Assembly (NCBI GenBank): GCA_965112735.1
Contig: OZ218950.1
Coordinates: forward strand, 6,882,001 to 6,946,000
Source: Phaeosaccion multiseriatum
Taxonomy: Eukaryota; Ochrophyta, other classes
DNA: 64,000 bases
Direction: 5' to 3'
Each line of letters opens with the position of its first letter. The stretch's first letter is position 1. The notes beneath the pieces were generated by a model. It saw only the letters and a list, made by a program, of their open reading frames with translations, did no database searches and was not told where the DNA came from. The position numbers and the translations under genes were made by a program. Positions 33,344-46,139 of the stretch are shown here, piece by piece.

Positions 33344-35678
33344 CTACTTTTGCTGCAGCGAGGCCACGTGGTCTCGCAGCTGGCGCTCAGGAGGGGACTC
33401 CCCGAGAGGAGTCTCGCACAATCCTCCAAAGGCGACGGGCACGTTGGCGGGGGGGATGGTCTCGAACAGGCCCTTGGCCATGTCCTCGGGAGACAGCACG
33501 CTGGAGGGAGGGAGGGAGGGGGGGAGGGAGGGAGGGAGGGGGGGGTGAGAGTCTTTGGAAGAGTGTGAGCACTGTCTTTCCCTTCTGCCTCTCTCCTCCT
33601 CCTCCTCCTCGTCGTCGTCCTTTCCCCACCCGCCTACTTCTCCTCCCCCCATCTCACCTAATCTTGGCCCTGGTCTGCTCCGTTAGAAGCTTGCTCACCA
33701 CGCCGTAGATCCAATTGATCTTGGATGGCGCGTTGAGCACAAAAATCTTGAAAGAGCGCTGAGGGTAGTGTGTGCTCATCATGCTAACGGTGCTCTTGAG
33801 CATGGTGGCGGCCTCACCCCCCATGAGGTCCTTCATTGTAATGCCTTCGAGGTCGATGATTACAGTGATCTGAGGAGAGCGGATGGGGGTGAGAGTTGAG
33901 GAGAGGGGATGGGGGTGAGAGTTGAGGAGAGGAGAGGAGAGGGGAGGAGGGGAGAGGATGAGGAGAGGAGAGGAGAGGATAGGAGGGGGGAGGAGAGGAG
34001 AGGAGATGTGAGGATGGGAGAGGATGGGAGGGAGGAAGAGAGGAGAGAAGAGGAGAGGTGAGGAGAGGAGAGGGGGGGGGAGGATGGGAGGGGAGAAGTG
34101 AGGAGAGAAGAGGAGAGGGGGGGAAAGGAGGGGAGGGGAGGGGAGAGGAGAGAAGAGGAGAGGGGTTCAGAGGTGAGCAGAGGGGGAAGGAAGAGGGGAA
34201 AGAGAAGAGAAAAAAAGAAGAAAGTCAAGGTAAGATCATAACTCGTTTTTGTCGAAGGCCTCACGTGACACATTCCGACCACCCGAAGTTCGTATGCCAG
34301 TTGTGTAAAGAGCCCAAGAGGAGAAGGGAAGGGAAGGAGCATTTCATGACCAGAGCCCTACTCTGCTTTTGCCTCTGCCCGCTCGCTGTCATGCGCGGCG
34401 CGCTACCTAATAGACTCGCTCCACCACTCACCCACTCCCTCCCCTCCCTCTCCTCCCCCCTCACCTTCTGCGTCTGCCTTGCTTGCAGCCTTTGCCACAG
34501 GAACTCCATGACGAATATGTAGTGCTGCATCACCGCCTCCTTGCTCACGCCCTCGGCCCTGAGAGCGCCGAGGTCGAGCTTGCCTGGCTGCTCAATGTAC
34601 ACCAAGTTACCATGCTTGTCTGGCAGGTAGAAGAAATGGTGGTAGTGCTGTGGGTGGGTGGAGGGGTGGTGGGTTGAAGGAGTGGTGGGGTAAGTACTTA
34701 CGTCAGGAAGGTAGGGGGCTGGACGTATGTATACATGGAAGTGGCGGGGTTAACATGGGTGACAGAGCAAGGCATACGCTCTCTTCCTCCCTCCCTCCCT
34801 CCCTCCCTGGCTCTCTCCCTCTGCTCATCCCCTTCACCCACCCCGCAGACCACCGCCACTCAGATATGGGGAAGTGCTCACGCAAGCAAGTTGGTAATTC
34901 GTTTGTTCGCTCCTTCTTTCATTCCCCACCCCAGTTACCTTCTTGATGAGGCCAAAGTTGGGCTGTGGTCTACCCAATATCTCATCGGCCCCGTTGGCCT
35001 GTCGAAAGTCCAGCGTGGCCCGGAAGCGGGCCTGTGCTTTGACAGTGTCTCCCGTCTCCGCGATCAAAAACCTCCGGGGCATAGGGGGCAGTCCGTTGCA
35101 GGCGGGCAGATAATCGTCCTCCTCCCCCTCCGGAATCGTCCACGCTGCGTCACCACTCTCTCCTCCTCCTCCTCCTCCTCCCTTCGCGGTGTCGTCTCCA
35201 TCCTCCACCTCGGCCCACCGAAGCAGCACCAAGCTGACATGGAGCGGCTCAGACGGCGCAATGATGCCCCCTCTTCCTCCTCCTCGCCACCGTATCACCA
35301 ACACGGCCACCACCGCCACAATGAGGCTAGGCGTCAGCAAGAGTGAGGTTAACCGAGGCAGCAGCAGCACCACAGCAATAGCGAAAAGCACGACCGGCAT
35401 CTGCATGCGCTCCATCTCACGGACCATCTTGGTGGCTCCGTCCCCTGCCGCAGCAACAATATAGGGCTGCTCCTCCACCCTCGCTCTACAATGCAACGCC
35501 ACGTAGCCCTCCACAGGACCGGCCAACACCACCGCCGCCCCTCCACTGCCATCGCCTCCTCCTCCCCCTCCTCCTCTTCCATCGGCAACCCCCTGGAAGA
35601 GGCGACGGCGGGGAGAAGCGGACTGAGGCGGACTGGGGCTTCTGCTCGGGGTGCGGGGGCTTTGCTGCGGCATGCCCA

Positions 35679-35713
<35 letters not shown>

Positions 35714-38700
35714 CGCTGAGAGGTAGACAACCGTCTCGCAGGTAGCTTGAACTCTCCCCCGATGTGGCCATTGTCCTTTCAGGTTTGGGGAGGAGAAAGG
35801 GAGGAGTTGTGAGCACTTGATCGCCAGTCATACCCTCCGTAACTCTCCCTCCACCACCACCACCACCACCACCACCACCACCACCACCACCACCTCCTCC
35901 TCCACCACCTCGCCCTCGTCTTCCGTCCCTCTGTAACCACCCATGTCTTGTGCGCAATACCCACTCACTCCTTCCCTCTCTGACTCACAAACTCCCTCCC
36001 TCCCTCCGTTCCTCATGCACTCACCAGAAGATCCCGGAGGTAGAGCACCGTTTCACAACCATTGGTAAAGCTGATGCGCACAACGGGGCTGTCGAGAGCA
36101 CCACTGGTATCCGCCATACTCACTTGCTGAGCAGAGAGAGAAAAGTCGATCACGTCATCCCACACAACGTTGTGGTGCGTCTGCTCGGCTCGGGCACCCA
36201 GAGAGACGGGCTTGTGCCGGAGCTGCCGGAGCCGTCCTCGGGGGTTAGGGGGGGCCCATGGCAAGACTTGCACCTGAAGAAACGGGTGGGGTTTGAGGGG
36301 GGGGGGGGGGGGAGGGGTGAGCAAGTCGGTGGGGAGGAAGGCGAAAGGAGATACGGTATATAGGCCTACTCGAGGGATAGGTCGGCCTCTTGATGGATGG
36401 GTCAGGATCTGATAAACTGAACTGAAACTGAACCTGAAACCATCTGAACAAACTGAAACCCTCACCTTGGTGATGTGTGGCGCCGCTCTGTGGATGGAAA
36501 TGGCCATAGGCGGCCCCTTCCCATCACACGTCACGTATCCCATCGCCAGCGCCGATCGGTCCTTCTTATACACTGAGAGCGTGTGCGAGTGCTTACTTGC
36601 GTGGCGGTGAGTCTCAGCAATGGCCAGGCGCAGATTGCCCATGTTGTAAAGCACAGGCTCGCCCACCGCTGTACTACACGCACCACCGCCACCACCGCCA
36701 CCACTACCACCACCAGCAATTGTGCCATAGCTGGCCCCGAAACCACTAGCGTCCAGGCCCCCGCTGCTGAAAGGAGAGCCCCTCCCGCCTACCCCTCCTC
36801 CTCCTCCTCCTACTCCTTCGTGCTCTCCGCTCTTGTTGAGACTCGCTTGTCGCGCCGTTTCCTCCGTCCGATGCGAGGGAGACAGTTTGCCCCATCCCCT
36901 TCCTCCTCCTCCTCCTCCTGCTCCTCCTCCTGCTCCTCCTCCTGCTCCTCCTCCTGCTCCTCCTCCTGCTCCTGCTCCTGAGCTCGCACTCCCATCGCTG
37001 GCCTCCGCAGTGCCATGCTCACTCCCATACTCCGGATCGTCAGGAGGCGTGCTCTGAGTGGAGCCCTGGCTGCCCACGAGCACCACAGAAACCTGGCCCT
37101 TCTCCCCCACCCGCTTCATATCGAGATACCCCGTAAGACCTCGTGTCTTGTTGTTCCATACCATCTCCCGGTGATCTCTCAGCGATAGTACGTCCCCAAA
37201 GCGCACCACCTGCCCGAGCTGCTTCTTGCCATTGGGATCCACAACCGCAAAGTTACTCTCTGTGTACTGCCCCTCCTCCTCTGCTGCGGTCCCCACCGGC
37301 CCGAGCGCCACAAGATCCCCTCTCCCCAGCCACCAGCGATGCCGATTCCTCTTGCCATATGTGCCCACGTAGCCCCCCTTAGCCCCCTCCCCGCCGCCTC
37401 CGGCCCCGCTGCTGCCTCCGGTCAGCGCTGCCCCGTCCTCGCCACCTTTACCTTTGCCTCCGCGGCGTGGACTCGGGCTCCGACCCCGCCCCCCTTGATG
37501 AGTCTGCTGCTGTTGGTGCTGCTGCTGGCCATCGGTGTGCTGCTGATGCAGGTAGGGTGAGCTTGCCCACACTTTGACGACATCGCCATACTTGACGAGA
37601 TTTTCCTTGCCAGTCAGCAGAGTCTGCTGCCGTCTTTGAATGTTGCTTCTCCTCGCCTCCGCCCGAAGACTGCCCGAACTACCAGCACCACCAAGAGCAA
37701 CAGCAGCAGAGGGAGCACCAGCTATACCCCGCCTGCTGCCACCGTCGCCGTCAACGCCTCCACCCTCGTCGCTGTAACCGCCGTACCCTTCATTGGCAGG
37801 CAAGACCGTGTGTGGCATGGTCGAGCCTCTCCGCACTACCGCCGCGGGCATGGGTATATCCTCCACGGGCGAGCTCAACCCTCTTCCCCCTCCTCCCCCT
37901 CCTCCTCCTCCTCCTCCTCCCGATGAGGATACTAATCCGGCCCTCGCCATGAGGCTCCTTCCTGGGAAGGACCGCCTTGCGACGGGCGAAGAGGACCGAG
38001 CGCGTGATCTCGATCTCCTTCTGAGAAGCCTTCGCTTGCCGGGCAGTCGGCTGAAGCTACCGCTCTTATCCAGGGAGTCCGTGGAGAGGGAAAAGTCGGA
38101 GCCGCCTCGAGGCGCGCCAGCGGAAAGGGGTCTGTGTGAGGAGGATGATCCCGGCTGCATTGGCCTATGAAAGAGCTTCCGGGTCGAGCTCGATCTACTC
38201 CCCACGCTGCTGCCCCCTGAAGCCGCGGGGTCGAGAGAGTGACGATACCGGAGCTGCAGGTCCTCCTCCCCGTCAATCTCGAGGTAATGCAGATTCAGCG
38301 ACCCAGCCATGCCGCTCACGTCCCCGCTCGACCTCCCTCGATTCAGGCTCGCGGGATGGAGGCCTGGCGCTGACCCAGACGGGGGCCGCTCATCCCGCGG
38401 GGGGGGGCTTACGCTTCTGTGCCCTCCTCCTCCTCCTCCTCCTCCTCCTACTGCTTGGTGTTTTCTCCCCCTGCCCCGGGGCGAGAACATGTTCAGCGGC
38501 TTTTTCATATGAAGCTTGTCTGCCGCTTTAGACAACTTGCTCTTGAGCATCTTCCGCTTACTCCTGCGTCTCCGAGCGGGCTGCTCTCCCCCACCGTTCA
38601 TTTGCGCCCCTTCTCCTTCTCCGCCCCTATCGAGATACTCCAGCGTCCCGCAGGATGCGGAATTGGGAACCCCCCCGCTGTTGGTGTTTTCCAGCCTCGT

Positions 38701-39014
38701 TCTCAACACCCCAAGCCTGCTGGCGTACCCATCGCCGTATGAAAGCTGCTCCTGGCCCTTGGAAGGGGGGCAGCTGAAGGCAGCAGAAGGGGAGAGAGAG
38801 GGTGTAAATACAAGCGTCGCTGGAAAGGAGTCTTTCTTCTGTCCTCACTCAGTCTGCCATCTCTCAGCCCACCAACCAACCTTTTTCTCCTCCACTCCAG
38901 CTCTTGATCATCTTCTGTCTCATCGCCGCTCTCTTCGCTCTCCTCTCTGCCCTCATCTTCCTGTCCTCTTCCCCCATTTTGGTGGGGGTTATTATGCCAA
39001 CTTCTCTCATCCAT
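33344..39014 (-). CDS. large CRAL-TRIO (Sec14-like) membrane protein
   Basis: Seven exons on the minus strand: 38881-39014, 36466-38773, 36025-36273, 34939-35775, 34465-34647, 33658-33869, 33344-33500. They join in frame to 1359 residues. Residues 1-45 are acidic. About 45-500 are basic and low complexity (Gly, Ser, Arg). A folded part follows (NRHRWWLGRGDLVALGPVG; VVRFGDVLSLRDHREMVW) that I cannot name, then a block ending in VLYLRDLL. A hydrophobic hairpin lies at about residues 1020-1065 (VVLFAIAVVLLLP, LIVAVVAVLVIRW). From about 1150 it is Sec14-type CRAL-TRIO: ADEILGRPQPNFGLIKK, HGNLVYIEQPGKLDL, ITVIIDLEGITMKDL, PQRSFKIFVLNAPSKINWIY and ANVPVAFGG. It is likely a membrane-tethered phospholipid-transfer or sensing protein. 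The fusion to a long N-terminal region is unusual. Confidence 0.85.
33901..34175. repeat. GAGGAGAGGGGA-type repeat in intron
   Basis: Continuous GA/GGGA-rich imperfect repeats fill the intron between exons 5 and 6 of the Sec14-like gene. In gene sense this is a long pyrimidine tract leading to the acceptor. Confidence 0.8.
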
Positions 39015-39228
39015 GTTCTTTGCGCCCTATTTTTCAACAATGCCTCAATCAGTTAATGCGTAAGCCCCCCTCTCCTCCTTCTATTCCTCCCATTGCCCCT
39101 TTGCGTATAACACAGCCCACACCAAAAGAAGGCAAGGGCAGAGAGGAGCGCGTGAGAGACCGCGACACAGCGTCACTTTTGGCGCCGGAGAACCAACAGC
39201 CTAACCTTCCTCTCTCTTAAAAGGGGTC
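39015..39228. promoter_or_regulatory. divergent promoter region (Sec14-like / D-glutamate cyclase-like)
   Basis: 214 bp between start codons at 39014 (-) and 39229 (+). No TATA box is clear. Confidence 0.5.
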
Positions 39229-42097
39229 ATGGTCCTCGCCTTTGCTCTCGTAGGAGCAGCAGCAGGATCTGAGGCTGTCCGGGCCACTTGCGAGCGGCTC
39301 TACGAGCGAGTCTCGCGGGACGAGGGACAGAGGGGAATTGGCCAGCTCACGCGGGCGGAAGCCGTGCAAGGAGACCTCTACAACGCCGCTTGGACTATCG
39401 TGGAGGGCGCTGCGGCTGCCTCGGCTGCTGCTGCTTCTTTCGAGAAGTACAAGGAGCAGCAGGGTCTGGAGGAGCAGGCGGGGGACGAGGATGCCCACCA
39501 CAGCCCTGCCGACATGGTGCGATTGGAACATTTTATCGCGTCGAGCTGATGTCATGTGGGCCAAGAGCCTGGCGACCTTGCAGTTGCTGCGATGAGACAC
39601 CCTCACCCAAAGTTGAATGTGATCGCGAAGTGCTGATGACCCTCGCAACGAAATCCGGTGCTCGCCCCCCCCATGTGTGATGGGCCAGGTCGCGATTTTG
39701 ACGGGCTTCCCATGCTTAATGCAGCACACCCCTCCCACGGAGACGGATGGGCCTTTGGGGGCCTTCGCTATCGCTCGCGCTTGTGCGGCTCTGCAGAGGT
39801 AAGAGCATGGGATAGTCTACGATGGAGACTCAATTCCTCCTTCGAGCTAGCTGTTACCGGTACTTCTCCTCGAGCTGCTCCTCCTCCTACGGAGCTCTGC
39901 TGTGCCATCTGTCCACCCCCTCCATCGCTCTAGTCCTCTCCCTCTTGACACACCCACCCCACTCCACCCCCGCTGGTGCTGTGCAGGAGCGTGTGCATTC
40001 TGACAGACGAGGCGAACGAGCAAGTCCTGGTCGCTGCAGCCGCGGGGTGCGGCATCAGCGGTCGCCTGCTCTCTCTGGAGAGCTTCCCTGCTGAGCATGC
40101 TTTCACTGAGAGTGACCAAGCGAGGCTGACCGAGGTAAACCTGACCCTCTCTGGTCGGAAAAGTGGATTCCCTCCTTTCATCTCGCTGCTTGCTGCTGGT
40201 CTTGCCGCTTCCCCCCTCCCTGCCTCCAGATCGCGAGCCAATCATCCAACATCGTAACGGTAGAGAGACCGGGGCCGACCAAAGACGGGACGCCGAGGAC
40301 GATGAGGGGGCTGGACATGAGCAATGTGTGTGCTCCTCTGCACAGGATGCTGCTGGAGCCAGGCTCCTTGCAGGGAGGAGGAGAGGCTGTCGCTACCGCA
40401 GAGGGGGGAGGGGAAGGGGAAGTGGAAGGGGAGGAGAGTCTGGAGGGAGAAGATGAGGATACACGCGGAGAGGGGGGGAGCGCGAGTGGGCAGCAGGACC
40501 GCCCGAGAGGGAGAAAGAGGAAGTTGCCACGGAAGAGGGCAACGACAAGCATCGGCATCGGCGATGGAGGTGAGGGAGGCAGGCAGGCAGGAAGGGAGGG
40601 AGGGAGGGGGGAGGGAGGGAGGGAGGGAGGGAGGGAGGGAGGAGGGAGGGAGGGAGGGAGGGAGGAGTGGGGACAGTGGGAAAACGACTCGGTGAGGGGG
40701 CAACGAGAAAAAGAAACACTCGCGCCATGGCATGGGTTGCCATCTATCCATCATCGCCCTCCCTCGGTATGCCTGTCTGCCCCCCTACTCCTCTTCTATG
40801 CCGCACCTCACCTCTTTGGCTCTCTTTTCCTTTCTCTCTCTCTGCCTGCCTCCCTCTCTCTTTCTCTCTCTCTGTTTCTCTCTCTCTGTCTCTCTCTCTC
40901 TCTTTCCCTTCTGTCTTTCTCTCTCTCTCTGTTGTGGTGCCTACCTCTGGTCCGTCTCTGCTGTCGTACCATCTGGTGCCATCTCCCGCTCGCCCCTCGC
41001 CACTCCAGGGAACGAAATCGGAATGGGCAAGGTGCGCATGCATCAGCTTGAGGCCTACCTTAAGAGGGGAAGGGGTGGCTGGGCTGGCTGTGTGTGGGGG
41101 TCCGCTCTCATCTGCGATCAACCGTCTACTGCCATCTACCACCATCTGTACCATCTAGTAATATCTGATACCCCTAGCATCTCATTCTCGCCACTATACA
41201 CTGCCACTGTATTACCAGCTGCTACTGCTACAACCGCTGCTGTATCACCAACTGCCCACTATCACCCTCCTCCCCCGTCCTTTCCCCGACTGACCTCGAC
41301 TCACATCGACTCACCTCGGCCCGCTGCCCTCTGCCCTCTTCCCTCCGCCTGAGCACTAGATCTACGAGGAGGTCGTCAACTGTGCGTCCATTCCGAGCAG
41401 CGCCGACATCGCCTGTACCACCCGCACAGACCACCTCATCGTGTCGAGCGTATCCAATTGGGGGGCGTATGCACTTGCTGCAGGCATGGTTGCGGTCGCC
41501 GCTGATCGGGGTGTCTACCCTTCGCTGTAAGTATAAAGGGCAGAGCAGAGAGACGACTGTTGCTAGTGGGTGTTTGATGCTCTTTCTTCCGTTATTGGGT
41601 TGCGTTGTGTTGGGTTGGGTTGGGTTGGGTTGGGTTGGGTTGGGTTGGGTTGGGTTGTGTGTTGTCTTGTCTTGTCTTGTGTTTGGGAGCGATGAGAGGT
41701 AGGGCAGTGATGACTGATCACTCTCGTGACTACTGACCCTCTCCGGCTCTTCCCTTACGCACCCTCGCACCCTCGCACTTCCATCACTCCATGACTCTGC
41801 ACTCTTCTCATCGCCCTTGTATCGCCTAACTCGCTCATTCCCGTTCTTTTTTGCTCGACCAGAGAGGCAGCGGCGGCAGCCATGCTCCCCTCTGCAGAGG
41901 AGGAGGAGCGTATGCTTGCCAGGATGGTACAAGCAGGGGCGAGGGACGGGGTCACGGGGGAGAACGCCATGACCGTGGATGGAATGGCGTTTCAGAAATC
42001 TCTGGACGTGCTGGACGACCTCCGCCAGATTTTGCTTGCTCCTGCCCCTGTTGGCACCGGCTCGGGCCCTGACCTTGAAGGCCAGGAGGCGAGCTGA
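39229..42097 (+). CDS. D-glutamate cyclase-like protein (DUF4392)
   Basis: Seven exons: 39229-39516, 39689-39798, 39987-40134, 40230-40569, 41009-41031, 41360-41526, 41863-42097 (TGA); 436 residues. Family motifs in order: GQRGIGQLTRAEAVQGDLYNAA; VAILTGFPCL with TETDGPLGA; SVCILTDEAN; NIVTVERPGPTKDG followed by MRG; a spliced IGIGDGGNEIGMGK; TTRTDHLIVSSVSNWGAYAL; and GVTGENAMTVDGM. This matches the DUF4392/D-glutamate cyclase (human DGLUCY C-terminal) family, which converts D-glutamate to 5-oxo-D-proline. An acidic low-complexity insertion (about residues 210-275) lies in exon 4. Exon 5 is only 23 nt and carries the NEIGMGK motif. The exon 1 donor choice (39517) is the least certain; the N-terminal MVLAFALVG could be an organelle signal. 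Confidence 0.86.
41595..41660 (+). repeat. (TTGGG)n in intron
   Basis: About nine tandem TTGGG units followed by TTGTC units, in intron 6 of the D-glutamate cyclase-like gene. It is not a TTAGGG telomere repeat. Confidence 0.9.
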
Positions 42098-42649
42098 GCT
42101 GACGAGGGACTGACGAGGCACTGACGAGGCACTGACGAGGCACTGACGAGGCACTGACGAGTAGAGAAAAAGGTTCCATAGAGGAGAGAGCAACTCTTGT
42201 CTCTTTGGAGACTTCTTAATTTTAGAGAAAGAGTAAGGCCTTTGTTCTCCTAGAATGCGCCTTACTAAAATAAGTGTTTTAAAAATGAGGAATGGGCAGA
42301 AACGTGTCTTACTAAACGTTTCGAAATGTCAGTATATATTCTGACGATTACGTACTGGTACTTACTGTCTGTCCCCGCTTCCAGAGCGACGAGAGCAGCC
42401 CGTACTTCCTTCCTTCCCCAATCGGTCAAGACCGTGGACCGTAGCCCGCTCCCCACCCTGGTTAAGGCTCATCGGCAACTTACATACCACAGGCGTGACC
42501 CGTCAACACCCCCCCCAACTCCTCTCCCACCCCTTTGAGTCCATCTCGGGCCGCACACGCCCTCGACTTACGCACGCACACATACGCGCAAACACACACG
42601 CACGCACACACGCACATACATACACACACGTCCTCGCTCAGACAGGTGC
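42098..42649. other. convergent intergenic region
   Basis: 42100-42160 holds five copies of GACGAGGCACT immediately after the upstream stop codon. 42560-42625 is a CA-rich (ACACACGC) tract. AT-rich sequence at 42190-42350 probably includes the 3' ends of both genes. Confidence 0.6.
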
Positions 42650-42834
42650 TCAGGTCCTGTCTTTGAGGATGGTCTGTACGCTGTTGATGGTGGCCCTGTT
42701 GCCGTTCGTCTGTTCGTCAAGGTAGCGCATCCGTTCCACAAGCTCCTGCTGCCTCCTGCGGTCGTGGTGAGCCTCAGCTTCCTCCTGCTCCTGGGCTATG
42801 TTCATGAGCTCGCCGTAGCGTCGAGAGGGCTGCC

Positions 42835-42875
<41 letters not shown>

Positions 42876-45634
42876 AGGGGGAGGGAGGGAAGGAGGGAGG
42901 GGGAGAGGGAGAGGGAGGGAGGGAGGGAGGGAGGGAAGGAGGGAAGGAGGGAGGGAGGGAGGGAGGGAGGGAGGGAGGGAGGGAGGGAGGGAGGGAGGGA
43001 GGGAGGGAGGGAGGGAGGGAGGGAGGGAGGGAGGGAGGGAGGAGGGGAGAGCACACCAGACATGAGCGAAGCAAAGCAAAACAATAAGAGAGAGGAGGGG
43101 GCAAGGGAACGGGACTCGCTAGCACCCAGGGAAAGGGACTCACCGCGTACACCACAGCCTCCATTAGCACTCGCCTGCCGAGAAGGAGAAGAAGGAAGGA
43201 AGGAAGGAAGGAAGGAAGGAAGGAAGGAAGGAGGGAAGGAGGGAAGGAAGGAAGGAAGGAAGGAGGGAAGGAAAGAAGGAAGGAAGGAAGGAAGGAAGGA
43301 AGGAAGGAAGGAAGGAAGGAAGGAAGGAAGGAAGGAAGGAAGGAAGGAAGGAAGGAAGGAAGGGATGGAGGGAGGGAGGGAGGGAGGGAGGGAGGGAGGG
43401 AGGGAGGGAGGGAGGGAGGGAGGGAGGGAGGGAGGGAGGGAGGGATGGACGGAGGGGGGGATGAACGGGACAATGTTGAGGAGAAGAGCAGGTGGACAAG
43501 CGTGAGGAGGTGAGGAGGGGAGGACGGGTCGAGATGGACGGACGGACGGACAGACGGACAGACGGACCCGATTCCCCACACCTCTTCTCTATACAGCCTC
43601 GCAACCGCCGTACTGCCACTTGCTGTCAGCTTGCGCGTCACAACTGGCACAGGTCACACGTGGGCACAGTGGGCACAGGCACCTGGCACCCCGCTCTACC
43701 TCGCAGAAGAGACCCAAGCCACCTTCCCCTTCCCCTTCCTCTTCCCCTTCCCCTCCCCCCCCCCTCCAGATCCTCCCCTCACCTCCTCTCTCTCTCTCTC
43801 ACACACACACACAATTACGTAATTCTTAGGTTGACTCCCACAAGCTAACATACCCCCCCTCACCTTCTCTGCGAGTCCACAGTATGCTGTAACGCAGCCG
43901 CCCCCCCGCTCATCCCCCCCATTCCTTGCTCCACGATGAGCTGTCCTAGTGCCGTGCCAGTGCTGCTTGACTTATGTTGGGAGGAGGTTTTCTCCTTGAG
44001 GTGCCAAGAAACGCTATCGCCCAGACTTCCCAATTTCCTTAGGCCATGGCTGCCTTGTATAGTGGCAGAGGAGGAGGAGGAGGAAGAGGAGGGCCTTGAT
44101 GATGATGAAGATGATGAAGATGATGATGACTCCCTCCGTCCTTTAGTGTGGTGGCTCCGACGAAGGCCATTCCCGACACTCAGCCTGGGGAGGAGCGTGT
44201 TGACCCTGTCTCTCGCCTCTCCCTCTTCCTCTCCCTCCCCCTCTCCCTCCCCCTCCACCCCCCCCCCTCCCCCTCCCCTTCCCCTTCCTCCTCCCTCTCC
44301 CTCTCCCTCTCCCTCTCCCTCTCCCTCTCCCTCTCCCTCTCCCTCTCCCTCCTCCTCCTCCTCCTCCTCCTCCTCCTCCTCCTCCTCCTCCTCCTGCTCA
44401 TTCAGACGGGTGCCAGTTGTCTTGGCCTCATTGACAGGCAAGGAAGTATTTGTCTTCCTCCTTGCTGCGGAGTAGTGTTTGGTGTCCCTCCTGACCAAGG
44501 AGGTTACCGTGCCCTTCCTTAGGTACATGGTCTCCCTCCTCACCGGATAACCGTGCCCCCTATGTCCTCCTTGTCCTTCATGCCCCCACCCGTGATACCT
44601 GCGTTGATGGTCGCCCCTCCCCCCTCCTCCTCCTCCTGCTCCTCTTCCTCCCCCTCCTTCCTCTCCCGCTGTCCCTCTCATGCTGAGGGAGGGTAGAATG
44701 AGCCGCACAAAGTCGCCAAATGTGATCTCCTCAATGAGGGAGGCGTCGTGGTGTTCTTTACATGCCACGCGGATGATGTTCTTCACCTTCGCAAGGGGGG
44801 AGGGAGGGAGGGAGGGAGGGAGGGACGGAGGGACGGAGGGAGGGAGGGAGGGAGGGAGGGAGGGAGGGAGGGAGGGAGGGAGGGAGGGAGGGAGGGAGGG
44901 AGGGAGGGAGGGAGGGAGGGAGGGAGGGAGGGAGGGAGGGAGGGAGGGAGGGAGGGAGGGAGGGAGGGAGGGAGGGATAGAAGGAGGGAGGGAGGGAGGG
45001 AGGGAGGGAGGGAGGGAGGGAGGGAGGGAGGGAGGGAGGGAGGGAGGGAGGGAGGGAGGGAGGGAGGGAGGGAGGGAGGGAGGGAGGGAGGGAGGGAGGG
45101 AGGGAGGGAGGGAGGGAGGGAGGGAGGGAGGGAGGGAGGGAGGGAGGGAGGGAGGGAGGGAGGGAGGGAGGGAGGGAGGGAGGGAGGGAGGGAGGAGGGA
45201 GGGAGGGAGGGAGGGAGGGAGGGAGGGAGGGAGGGAGGGAGGACGAGACGGATGGTGAGGTACGTACGAAACGAGGAGGGAGGGAGGGAGGGAGGGAGGG
45301 AGGGAGGGAGGGAGAGAGAAAAAAGCCTCCCCCCGGAGAAACGAAGTCACTGCCTCATTGAGTCACTGACTCAGTAAAGTACGGGTTTACCTCGGAGAGG
45401 GTCCCAGCGATGCCCAGGGCGAGGAGGGGGTCTGCGAGCTCCTCCAGGCTAAGTAACGAGAGACAGGCATATGGGGCGGGCATATATTGGCAGGCACATG
45501 GGCAGGCAGGCGTCAGGAAGGTTGCCGGGGATGCGTAGAAAGCAACGGTAGCGCAATATCAAGGGTATGCTCCAAACGGACAGAGCCCTACCAGCCCATT
45601 GTAAGCCGCCTTTGGATCCATCTCTCTCTTCATG

Positions 45635-45680
<46 letters not shown>

Positions 45681-46103
45681 TGTGGGCCCCTACAGAAAGA
45701 GATAGAGCACCCTACCTACCTAATGGTTCCATTCTTGTCCAAGTCGATTGCGTCAAACCACTTCCTCAGCTCGTGCCTCTGCTCCATGGTGAAGGGGCTG
45801 CTATGACAGTGCCCTCCATCCTTCCCCGGGGGGTGCGCTTGGTGCTTGCTTATCCACCTAGCGGTCTCTCCGCTCACGCCGGTGAGAATTCTTGAGCCCC
45901 CTTGTGCTGCCACTTGGTGGGCCTTGTGACGGGCTCTCGCTCCGCCGTCTGCGACCCCGTGTGCCCCACCCCATTGATGATGATGATGATGATGGTGGTG
46001 GTCCTTATTCCTTCGACGGTACGCCGTGTGGTGCGCGTCAAAGCTCCAATCCTCGAGCGATTCCATGCCTTCCTCTGCTGTGAGGTACTGCTGCTGCTGC
46101 TCG

Positions 46104-46139
<36 letters not shown>

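Noticed and set aside
41595-41660. Telomere-like TTGGG array
   Set aside because: Unit lacks the A of TTAGGG and lies within an intron.
42650-43650. Long Ser/Pro-rich open frames (LPPS repeats) on minus
   Set aside because: Translation of GGGA/GGAA arrays; only 43144-43174 and 42650-42829 are real exons.
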